Shown here: positions 1 to 6,521 of the stretch, piece after piece
How the letters are laid out: each line of letters starts with the position of its first letter
Position numbering within the stretch: the stretch's first letter is position 1
Origin: QAMX01 sp003149835
Lineage (GTDB): Bacteria > Bacillota > Clostridia > Oscillospirales > QAMX01
DNA length: 32,031 nucleotides
Assembly (NCBI GenBank): GCA_959600635.1
Contig: CAUGMN010000025.1
Coordinates: forward strand, 1 to 32,031
Reading direction: 5' to 3'
Translations under genes and position numbers: made by a program
Notes under the pieces: model-generated
The model's database searches: none
The model's input: only the letters and a program-made list of their open reading frames with translations
Told to the model about the DNA's origin: nothing

Positions 1-416
1 CCGTGCTCTACGACGGCTCCTATCACGACGTTGACTCCAACGAGCTTTCCTTTAAGCTGGCGGCGCGGCTGGCGTATAAGAACGGCCTGCCCAACGCCAA
101 CCCCGTCATTCTCGAACCGTACGGACTGCTGAAAGTGACGATCCCCGCCGATTACATGGGCGACATCAGCGGCGACCTGAGCAAGCGGCGCGGCCGCGTC
201 ATCGGCATGGAGCCGGCGGAGGACAATATGCAGGTGATCGAGGCCGAGGTGCCGATCTCCGAGATGAACTCGTATGCGATCGACCTGCGCTCCATGACGC
301 GCGGCTGGGGCAGCTTCACGCTCGACTTTGTCCGCTATGAGGAAGTTCCGCCGATGGTGCAGCAGCAGATCATCGAGGAAGCCAAGGCCCGCATGGAAGA
401 GGAAGAGGACGAATAA
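1..416 (+). CDS. Elongation factor G-type translational GTPase, C-terminal part (cut by window edge)
   Basis: Only the last 138 or so codons are present, and the frame enters from the left edge without a start. The segment carries domain IV to V signatures of EF-G-like GTPases: YDGSYHDVDSNELSFKLAAR at the beginning, then NPVILEPYGLLKVTIPADYM, SKRRGRVIGMEP, and EMNSYAIDLRSMTRGWGSF near the end. EF-G catalyses ribosomal translocation with GTP; related proteins act in ribosome recycling or ribosome protection. The GTPase domain is outside the window, so housekeeping FusA cannot be told from a paralogue (fusA2 or Tet-like). The C-terminus ends in an acidic tail (MEEEEDE). A strong terminator follows 48 bases after the stop, so this is the last gene of its unit. 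Confidence 0.9.
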   Translation, partial: VLYDGSYHDVDSNELSFKLAARLAYKNGLPNANPVILEPYGLLKVTIPADYMGDISGDLSKRRGRVIGMEPAEDNMQVIEAEVPISEMNSYAIDLRSMTRGWGSFTLDFVRYEEVPPMVQQQIIEEAKARMEEEEDE

Positions 417-464
417 GGCGGTATCTCTGCCTGAGTGCCGGAAAACGAACAATATAAAGAAAGA

Positions 465-506
465 GCCCCTGAAAGAGAACAGCGCGTTCTCTTTCAGGGG
501 CCCTTT
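465..506 (+). terminator. Intrinsic terminator after the EF-G-type gene
   Basis: A perfect 16-bp stem (465-480 with 486-501) with a 5-base loop is followed by CCTTTT. It sits 48 bases beyond the stop of the EF-G-type gene and reads in the plus direction. Confidence 0.92.
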
Positions 507-679
507 TCGTTTGAAATTCGAGACGTTTTTAGTGGATATGGGGGTCGGGGAACACAGCGGCTTGAAAACGCCCGATACCGTGTGAAAAAGACGGATCATA
601 CCGTGCCAAAAAAGATGGAACGGATTTCGGACAGAAGCGGCCGACGGCCGAAGGTTTTCAAAAACAGAGCCTTTGTCAT

Positions 680-706
680 AAAAAAGGCCGGGACTCGGCC
701 CGGCCT
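680..706 (-). terminator. Intrinsic terminator after the MATE transporter gene
   Basis: On the minus strand an 8-bp stem AGGCCGGG / CCCGGCCT (685-692 with 699-706) is followed by a run of Ts (complement of 680-685). It lies about 20 bases downstream of the MATE gene stop. The space between the two convergent terminators (507-679) shows no gene. Confidence 0.9.
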
Positions 707-727
707 CAAAGCGAAGCTTGTTTCGGA

Positions 728-2107
728 TTACGCCGCGGTTTCGGCGGCTTCAGCGTGGATTTTCAGCCCGCCCTTTTGCCAGCGCTTGGTGGCGATGAAC
801 CAACTGCACAGACAGATCGCTCCGAGCGTCGCGCCCGGGGCGGCCGCGCCGATGCCCGCGAGGCCAAAATCAAACGTATAGCCGAAGACGTAGGCGATCG
901 GCATGCGCAGCAGCACCGAACACAGCACGCCGTTGATCAGCGAGAAAGTCGTATGGCCTGCGCCGATGATCAGCCCGTTGAAGCAGAAGAAGAAGGAGAC
1001 GAAGAGATAATCAAACGAGAAGGAGCGGAGATATTTGACGCCGTCGGTAATCACCGCTTCCTTGTCGGAGAAAAGGCGCAGAACGGTTTCCGGAAAAAGC
1101 TGCACGAACGCGAAGATCAGCACGCTGATCAGGAGCGAAATGCGCAGCGCGATCCACATCGTTTTCTTTGCCCGGTCGTAGAGGCCGGCGCCGATGTTCT
1201 GTCCGGCCATGGAGGATACCGACGAGCTCATGGCAATGGCGGGGAGAATGGCGAAGCCGTTGAATTTGCCGACAATGCCGATCGCCGCGCTGGCGTTGAC
1301 GCCGCCGTAATCGTTGGCGAGCGCCGTCATCAGCAAAAACGAGATGGAGCTGACCGTGTTTTGAATCGAAGAGGGGAGACCGAGAGAGATGATTTTTTTC
1401 ACCTTATCCAGCTTCGGGAGAAAGCTTTTCAGCTTAAAATCAAAGATGAAGTTGTTGCGGCAGAGGTAGATGACGGAGAGCGCGAGGCTCAGCGCTTGGG
1501 AAATGACCGTGGCGTACGCAGCGCCGGCGGATGAGAGCTTTAAAGCGCCTACAAATATAAAATCGAGGACGACGTTGGCGACGCATGCGATGGCGACAAA
1601 ATAGAGCGGGCGCTTGGAATCGCCGAGCCCGCGCAGAATAGACGAGACGGCGTTGTAGCCGAAAATAAAAATCGTACCGAACAGGCAGATGATGAGATAG
1701 GAGTATGTATCCGCATAGGATTCGGCAGGCGTCCGCAGAAGCTCTAAGATCGGATTCGCCAACAGATAAAAGACCAGCGTCATCACCACTGCGGCGGCTA
1801 TCAGCAGCGTAAAGAGCGTTCCGATGGATTCACGGACGTCCTCCATCTTTTTCGCGCCGAAATACTGTGCGATCAATACGGTTCCGCCGACGGTAAAGCC
1901 GACGACGAGATTGGTGACAAGCATCGTCACCTGACTGCCGATGGAAACGCCGGAGATGCCGTTTTCACCGAAATACCAACCGACGATCAGCATGTCGGCG
2001 ACGCTGTAAAGCGCCTGAATAATGTTGGACAGCAAAAACGGGATCGAAAAACGGATTAACTGCTTGGAGACGCTGCCCTGCGTCAAGTCGTTCTGGAACG
2101 TGCTCAA
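728..2107 (-). CDS. MATE family multidrug/Na+ antiporter
   Basis: The 459-residue protein has the length and hydrophobic pattern of MATE-family exporters (about 12 membrane helices). These use sodium or proton gradients to export cationic drugs or metabolites across the cytoplasmic membrane. The N-terminus LTQGSVSKQLIRFSIPFLLS is the typical MATE opening, followed by NIIQALYSVADMLIVGWYFG and, in the second half, LGLPSSIQNTVSS and AGQNIGAGLYDRAKKT. The start is a TTG at 2107: an in-frame TAA stop lies three codons upstream and no ATG is available before the family signature. An AAGG motif sits close to it. The gene stands alone, is divergent from the 2417 operon, and ends in its own terminator. 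The substrate cannot be predicted. Confidence 0.92.
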   Translation of the reverse strand: MSTFQNDLTQGSVSKQLIRFSIPFLLSNIIQALYSVADMLIVGWYFGENGISGVSIGSQVTMLVTNLVVGFTVGGTVLIAQYFGAKKMEDVRESIGTLFTLLIAAAVVMTLVFYLLANPILELLRTPAESYADTYSYLIICLFGTIFIFGYNAVSSILRGLGDSKRPLYFVAIACVANVVLDFIFVGALKLSSAGAAYATVISQALSLALSVIYLCRNNFIFDFKLKSFLPKLDKVKKIISLGLPSSIQNTVSSISFLLMTALANDYGGVNASAAIGIVGKFNGFAILPAIAMSSSVSSMAGQNIGAGLYDRAKKTMWIALRISLLISVLIFAFVQLFPETVLRLFSDKEAVITDGVKYLRSFSFDYLFVSFFFCFNGLIIGAGHTTFSLINGVLCSVLLRMPIAYVFGYTFDFGLAGIGAAAPGATLGAICLCSWFIATKRWQKGGLKIHAEAAETAA

Positions 2108-2416
2108 ATCCTTTTACCTTCGCATTCTTTCTTTTTCTGATAATTTTACATGATTTAGCCTGTAAACAGTAGTGGCAGATTGGCCAAAAATAGACGCGGA
2201 TTCGGAGAAAAATCTTTTCCATAACCGAACGCGCCGGATTGCCGTGAAAAGTTTACAGGCGGAAATTGAAAAGGGATGGGAAGTGTGGTATAATATATCC
2301 AATATCTTTCCGCAACGGCTTGCGGACGCGGAAAACAGGGTGTTTGCGCCGCTGATCCGGCGCAAATCCAGATGATTTTGAAAAAGGGGTCAGGCTTTGG
2401 CCAAAGGTGATTCGGA
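2108..2416. other. Divergent intergenic region with a distant 9-bp inverted repeat
   Basis: This 309-base spacer separates the MATE gene (minus) from the 2417 operon (plus). It contains the plus-strand promoter at 2266-2294 and a 9-base inverted repeat CCTGTAAAC (2159-2167) / GTTTACAGG (2251-2259), with 83 bases between the copies. I found no convincing minus-strand promoter for the MATE gene. The short open frames here look like chance. Confidence 0.4.
2266..2294 (+). promoter_or_regulatory. Sigma-A promoter of the 2417-6139 operon
   Basis: TTGAAA (2266-2271), a 17-base spacer, and TATAAT (2289-2294), with an extended -10 TG at 2286-2287. The predicted transcript starts near 2301, about 115 bases before the first gene. 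Confidence 0.85.
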
Positions 2417-2929
2417 ATGGAAAAAACAGGCGATATATTCAATGAAAAGTTAGTCAGAAAACTGCCGGACACGCGGGATACGCTCCTGAAAGGCGCGATC
2501 GGCGCAGCGGCGATCGCGATCATGACCGTGTCTTTTATGTATGTGGGCATCATGAGCCTTTTGATTGTGCTCGGCGTCGGCGTCGGCGTTTATTTCGCCT
2601 ATAAACAGTTCGAGGTGGAGTTTGAATATATCCTCACCAACGACGAGCTGGATGTGGATAAAATCACGGCGCGGGAGCGGCGCAAACAGCTGCTCAGCGT
2701 CAATGTGCGCAGCTTCGAGGTCTTCGCGCCGGTGCGGGATGAATATAAGCGGGAGTTTGAGGATTCGACGGTCGCAAAACGGATCGACGCGTCGAGCAGT
2801 CCGAAGTCGACGAAGCGCTGGTTCGCGGTGTTCCGCGACGGGGAAAAGAGAACGCTGCTGATTTTTGAGCCCGGCAAAAAAATGCGCGCGAGCATTCGGC
2901 AGCTGATCCCGCGGGTCTATCGGGAATAG
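2417..2929 (+). CDS. Small membrane protein of unknown function (DUF6106-like)
   Basis: A 170-residue protein with a soluble N-terminus (1-25), a strongly hydrophobic segment at about 27-62 that fits two close membrane helices, and a basic cytoplasmic-looking domain of about 105 residues. The domain contains YILTNDELDVDKI and a patch of basic residues (RERRKQ). This arrangement resembles a family of clostridial proteins I recall as DUF6106; the name is from memory and should be confirmed. The function is unknown. The AAAGGTGA ribosome binding site at about 2401-2408 supports the ATG at 2417. It is the first gene behind the 2266 promoter and lies 24 bases before acpS, so it is probably co-transcribed with the acpS-alr group. 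Confidence 0.75.
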   Translation: MEKTGDIFNEKLVRKLPDTRDTLLKGAIGAAAIAIMTVSFMYVGIMSLLIVLGVGVGVYFAYKQFEVEFEYILTNDELDVDKITARERRKQLLSVNVRSFEVFAPVRDEYKREFEDSTVAKRIDASSSPKSTKRWFAVFRDGEKRTLLIFEPGKKMRASIRQLIPRVYRE

Positions 2930-2953
2930 GCTAGAAAGGAGGCGGCGCAGGCG

Positions 2954-3397
2954 ATGTTTTTGGCAGTTGGAACGGATATTGAGGAGATTGCGCGTTTTGA
3001 GCGGGTGCTGCAAGACAAGCGCATGATGAAGCGCTGCTTTACCGAGCGGGAGCGCGCCTATTTCGCCGCGCGCGGCGGGGCCGCCGCCGAGAGCGCCGCC
3101 GCTGCGTTCTGCGCCAAGGAGGCTTTCGGAAAGGCGGTTGGAACGGGGATTACGGTCAACACGCTTCCCGAGATTGAAGTGCTGCACAACGAGCGCGGCC
3201 AGCCTTATCTGGCGCTCGGCGGCAGCATGGGAAAGCTGTATGCGGATCTGACGCTGTCGGTTTCGCTTTCGCACAGCGCCCATTACGCCGTCGCCACGGT
3301 GCTGGCGTATAAAAATACCGGCGAAGCGGCCGGGGAGGACGGGCCGCCTGCGGCGGTTCAGGGAGGCGGCGCCTGTGAAGATGCTCACAGCGGATGA
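2954..3397 (+). CDS. acpS: Holo-[acyl-carrier-protein] synthase AcpS
   Basis: AcpS moves the 4'-phosphopantetheine arm from coenzyme A onto the serine of apo-ACP, activating it for fatty acid synthesis in the cytoplasm. The N-terminal VGTDIEEIARFERVL carries the magnesium-binding Asp, and FCAKEAFGKAVGTGI carries the second conserved acidic residue and the CoA-binding KEA motif. LSVSLSHSAHYAVATVLA is the usual C-terminal strand. The core ends near residue 120; about 25 further residues are a Gly/Ala-rich tail that overlaps the next gene by 23 bases. AAAGGAGG (2935-2942) supports the ATG. The order acpS, hydratase, lipoprotein, alr is typical of Firmicutes. Confidence 0.95.
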   Translation: MFLAVGTDIEEIARFERVLQDKRMMKRCFTERERAYFAARGGAAAESAAAAFCAKEAFGKAVGTGITVNTLPEIEVLHNERGQPYLALGGSMGKLYADLTLSVSLSHSAHYAVATVLAYKNTGEAAGEDGPPAAVQGGGACEDAHSG

Positions 3398-4256
3398 GGC
3401 GATGATCCGGCGCGTTTTGCCGCCGCGGCGGCAGGATACGCATAAAGGCGATTACGGCCGGGCGTTTTTGCTCTGCGGAGCCACGGGTTTTACGGGCGCT
3501 GCTTACTTTGCGGCGGAAAGCGCGGTGCGGAGCGGCGCCGGACTGGTCGATCTCGCCGTCCCGTCGGCGATCTATCCGATCGCGGCGGCCAAGCTGAATG
3601 AGGCGATGGTTCATCCGGCGGCCTGTCTGGAAGACGGGACGGTTGCGGCCGCGGCGCTGGATGAGCTCCGCGGGCGCGCGGAGCGGGCGGACGCGCTGCT
3701 GATCGGCTGCGGGCTTGGCCGCGGCCGGGAGGTTGAGCCGGTCGTGCTGTCCATGCTGACGGCCGCAAAAGCGCCCGTCGTCCTCGATGCGGACGGCATA
3801 AACGCGCTCTGCGCGCATAAAGATAAGATAGCGGCTGCGCAGGCGGAAGTGATTCTGACTCCGCATGACGGGGAGCTGACCCGCCTGCTCGGCGAAGCGC
3901 CGGTACGGGCGGGCGAGGAGAGGACGGCTGCGGCTGTCCGCATCGCCCGGACGCTCGGCGCGACGCTGGTGATGAAGGGGCACGTCACGGTGACGGCTGA
4001 CAAAGCCGGACGCGTATGCGTCAACACGACGGGAAACGCCGGTATGGCGCGCGGCGGCAGCGGCGACGTGCTGGCGGGGATCATCGTCGCGCTGGCGGCG
4101 CAGGGAATTCCGCCGTTCGAGGCGGCCGCCGCGGGCGCGTACATTCACGGGCTGGCCGGCGACATGGCGCGCGCGGTACAGGGCGAAATCGGCATGACGC
4201 CGACGGATATGCTCCGGCTGCTGCCGCGGGCGTTTTACCGCTGCCGCGGCGGTTAA
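3375..4256 (+). CDS. nnrD: ADP-dependent (S)-NAD(P)H-hydrate dehydratase
   Basis: This enzyme repairs damaged NADH and NADPH by dehydrating the S-hydrate with ADP. It belongs to the ribokinase-like YjeF C-terminal family (Bacillus YxkO). Visible signatures: DTHKGDYGRAFLLCGATGFT near the N-terminus, VVLDADGINAL, LTPHDGELTRLLG, and NTTGNAGMARGGSGDVLAGI with the catalytic Asp in GSGD. At 293 residues it is the stand-alone form: the NnrE epimerase domain, often fused at the N-terminus, is absent and is not encoded elsewhere in the window. The GTG at 3375 is preferred because GGGAGG (3361-3366) lies 8 bases before it; ATG 3381 is the alternative. It overlaps acpS. Confidence 0.93.
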   Translation: MKMLTADEAMIRRVLPPRRQDTHKGDYGRAFLLCGATGFTGAAYFAAESAVRSGAGLVDLAVPSAIYPIAAAKLNEAMVHPAACLEDGTVAAAALDELRGRAERADALLIGCGLGRGREVEPVVLSMLTAAKAPVVLDADGINALCAHKDKIAAAQAEVILTPHDGELTRLLGEAPVRAGEERTAAAVRIARTLGATLVMKGHVTVTADKAGRVCVNTTGNAGMARGGSGDVLAGIIVALAAQGIPPFEAAAAGAYIHGLAGDMARAVQGEIGMTPTDMLRLLPRAFYRCRGG

Positions 4257-4342
4257 AAATACGAAGGGCTGTTTTTGAAGCGGAGGGCCGGTTTTGTTTC
4301 GGCGCGCCCGCCGCTCCGCGATGAACGGCGACGGAGGGAAAT

Positions 4343-4930
4343 ATGCGCAAATTTGTCTGTCTGATTTGCGCACTGATGATGACGCTCTCGGCATGCGGCA
4401 GCGTGCGGGATGCGGACTTAAACGAAAAGATCAACGCCAAATACGCGGGCGCAGCGGCCTATTCGGCCACGGTGGAAGCGCGCATGGATCACGGGGAAAC
4501 GGTATCGGATTACCGGATTGCCTATGAATACAGCGCCGCCGGCGGACATTTGATGACTGTGATCGAGCCGGTCGTCCTCGCGGGGCTGAGCGTGCGGGTC
4601 GGCGCGGAAAAAATGGAGATTACATACGACGGCGCTGTCTTCGCGCCTGCATCGCTGGACGGAACGGGCGTGTCGCCGGTCAAGCTCCTCTGCGACGTCT
4701 TCATGACATGGAAGGACGGGTTTGCCGAATCGGTCGGGACGGAAAAGGAGGACGGCGCGGAATACGTCGTCTATACGGTCGTCGCGGTGCTCACCGGCGA
4801 GGAGCTGACGCATCGGACGTATTTTGCCAAGGACACGCTCGAACCTTGCCGTTCGGAGAGCTTCAGCGGCGGGAAATGCGTGATGACGCTCGCTTTCAGC
4901 GACAGCGAGCTGACTGGAACAGAGGATTAG
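4343..4930 (+). CDS. Lipoprotein with GerS/YdcC-like position (LolA-like fold suspected)
   Basis: The 195-residue protein has a lipoprotein signal peptide ending in LSAC, with lipidation expected at Cys18, so it should be anchored outside the membrane. The rest is mainly beta-strand-like (SATVEARMDHG, VVYTVVAVLTGEEL, THRTYFAKDTLEPCRSES), in keeping with a LolA-type barrel. Its place directly before alr matches Bacillus ydcC (acpS-ydcC-alr) and Clostridioides difficile gerS, which lies in an operon with alr2 and is needed for cortex hydrolysis during germination through the amidase CwlD. That match rests on length, signal, predicted fold and context, not on a recognised sequence motif. GGAGGG just upstream supports the ATG. 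The gap to alr is 15 bases. Confidence 0.7.
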   Translation: MRKFVCLICALMMTLSACGSVRDADLNEKINAKYAGAAAYSATVEARMDHGETVSDYRIAYEYSAAGGHLMTVIEPVVLAGLSVRVGAEKMEITYDGAVFAPASLDGTGVSPVKLLCDVFMTWKDGFAESVGTEKEDGAEYVVYTVVAVLTGEELTHRTYFAKDTLEPCRSESFSGGKCVMTLAFSDSELTGTED

Positions 4931-4945
4931 AGGAACCAGATAGAT

Positions 4946-6139
4946 ATGCCTGAACACGGTTATTTAAAGAGAACATGGGCTGAAATCAGCCTTGACCGCT
5001 TAAAATCCAATTTTGAAATGCTCAGAGCGCGGCTGCCTGCCGGCGTCAAAATCATGTCCGTCGTCAAAGCGGACGCCTACGGCCACGGCGCGGCCGTTGT
5101 CGCGCCGGAGCTGGAGCGTTTCGGCAGCGACGCGTTTGCCGTCTCCAACATTGAAGAGGCCGTGGTTCTGCGGCAAAGCGGCGTACGGGCGCCGATTCTT
5201 GTGCTCGGCGGCGCGCCGGCGGCATGGACGGATGTGCTGATCCGGGAACGGATTGAGACCTCCGTCTCTTCGTTTGAAAGCGCGCGGCGGCTTTCCGAGG
5301 AGGCCGGCCTGGTCGGCGGGACGGTTTCGGTGCACATCAAGGCCGACACAGGCATGGGGCGGCTGGGCATCCGCGTTTCCGACGCGGCGTCCGTCCCGCT
5401 GGCTGCGGAGGAAATCGCCCGGATTGCCGCCCTGCCCAACCTGCGCATCGCCGGGATGTTCACCCATTTTGCGACCGCCGACGAACCGGACGACGCGCTG
5501 TCCGCCCGGCAGTTCGCGCTGTTTTCGCAGCTGCGCGCCCGCCTCGCGGAGATGGGCGTGGATTCGGGCCTCTGCCACTGTTCCAACAGCGCGGCGGCCG
5601 CGCTGCACGGGGAATATGCCTGCGACATGGTGCGGGCGGGCATTTCGCTGTATGGCCTCAGCCCCGACAACGAGCCGCATGGCGCGCTGGCGCGGCGCTG
5701 CCGGCTGGAACCGGTCATGACGCTGAAAACGACGCTTGTCCAGAAACGGCGCTTTCAGAAGGGCGACACCATCAGCTACGGCGCGCATGTATTGGAGCGC
5801 GACGCCGATATCGCCGTGGTCCCCGTCGGCTATGCCGACGGATATCCGCGGCTGTTGTCAGGGCGCGGCACGGTCGGCGTCGCAGGAAAAAGAGCGGCAA
5901 TCATCGGCAAGGTCTGCATGGACATGACGATGATCGACGTCAGCGGCTGCCATGCCGACGAAGGCAACGAGGTATTGCTGTTCGGCAAAACGGAAGACGA
6001 CTGGATTCCGGCCGAGACGGTCGCGGCGCTGGCGGGGACGATCGGCTATGAGCTCATCTGCTGTATCGGCAGGCGCGTCGCGCGCGTCTATATCAAAGAC
6101 GGGCAGGAAATCAGCGCCACCAGGCTGACGACGGCCTGA
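4946..6139 (+). CDS. alr: Alanine racemase
   Basis: A PLP-dependent enzyme interconverting L- and D-alanine for peptidoglycan; in spore formers it also affects alanine germinant levels. SVVKADAYGHGA contains the PLP lysine (K41). The second catalytic base is the Tyr in ISYGAHV (Y278), followed by VVPVGYADGYPR; AGISLYGL and VCMDMTMIDVS are further family marks. At 397 residues it is full length. A GAGGAA motif precedes the ATG by about ten bases. It is the last gene of the operon and a terminator follows about 50 bases after the stop. The toxin-antitoxin pair that follows alr in Bacillus is not present. Confidence 0.96.
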   Translation: MPEHGYLKRTWAEISLDRLKSNFEMLRARLPAGVKIMSVVKADAYGHGAAVVAPELERFGSDAFAVSNIEEAVVLRQSGVRAPILVLGGAPAAWTDVLIRERIETSVSSFESARRLSEEAGLVGGTVSVHIKADTGMGRLGIRVSDAASVPLAAEEIARIAALPNLRIAGMFTHFATADEPDDALSARQFALFSQLRARLAEMGVDSGLCHCSNSAAAALHGEYACDMVRAGISLYGLSPDNEPHGALARRCRLEPVMTLKTTLVQKRRFQKGDTISYGAHVLERDADIAVVPVGYADGYPRLLSGRGTVGVAGKRAAIIGKVCMDMTMIDVSGCHADEGNEVLLFGKTEDDWIPAETVAALAGTIGYELICCIGRRVARVYIKDGQEISATRLTTA

Positions 6140-6188
6140 TTGTGCCGGAACACGCGAACCCCGCGGCGGTTCAAGGCTTGAAAATGTA

Positions 6189-6223
6189 AGAGCGCGGCTT
6201 TTGACAATGCCGCGCTCTGTTTT
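6189..6223 (+). terminator. Intrinsic terminator after alr
   Basis: A 10-bp perfect stem AGAGCGCGGC / GCCGCGCTCT (6189-6198 with 6209-6218) has a 10-base loop and is followed by GTTTT. It closes the 2417-6139 operon. Confidence 0.85.
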
Positions 6224-6420
6224 GATCTGTTGCGGCGCGGCCGGAGTTTCGAGAAACGGGTTTTTCAATGAAGAGAAGAAAGATGACCGCATAAAAGCGC
6301 CTATACCGTAAAGCCGTATGCCGCTTTTGGCGCACTGGCTCCAAAACACCCATGCGCGTATCTGTCCATCTGAGCGCCGGAAGGCCGCTGAGCAGATACG
6401 GAGCGGCGGAAAAAAGCTCC
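6224..6420. other. Intergenic stretch without recognised content
   Basis: Between the alr terminator and the next promoter I see no gene, RNA or repeat. A 60-codon frame on the minus strand (6353-6171) has no convincing ribosome binding site or family resemblance and runs through the alr terminator. Confidence 0.5.
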
Positions 6421-6449
6421 TTGACAGGGCGGTAGCGATGTGATATGCT
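6421..6449 (+). promoter_or_regulatory. Sigma-A promoter of the beta-helix lipoprotein gene
   Basis: A perfect TTGACA (6421-6426), a 17-base spacer, and TATGCT (6444-6449) with TG at 6441-6442. Transcription should start near 6456. A bulged hairpin (about 6464-6485) then forms the 5' end of the leader before the GGGAGGAG ribosome binding site. Confidence 0.88.
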
Positions 6450-6521
6450 AAATCCGGTCTTCGGAAAACGGCTGCGCCGGTTTTCGGGCCGCGATTCAGA
6501 CGCGATAGGGAGGAGAAGGGT

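Noticed and set aside
328..881. Short plus-strand frames across the two convergent terminators
   Set aside because: They read through terminator stems or oppose the MATE gene and show no ribosome binding sites or family motifs.
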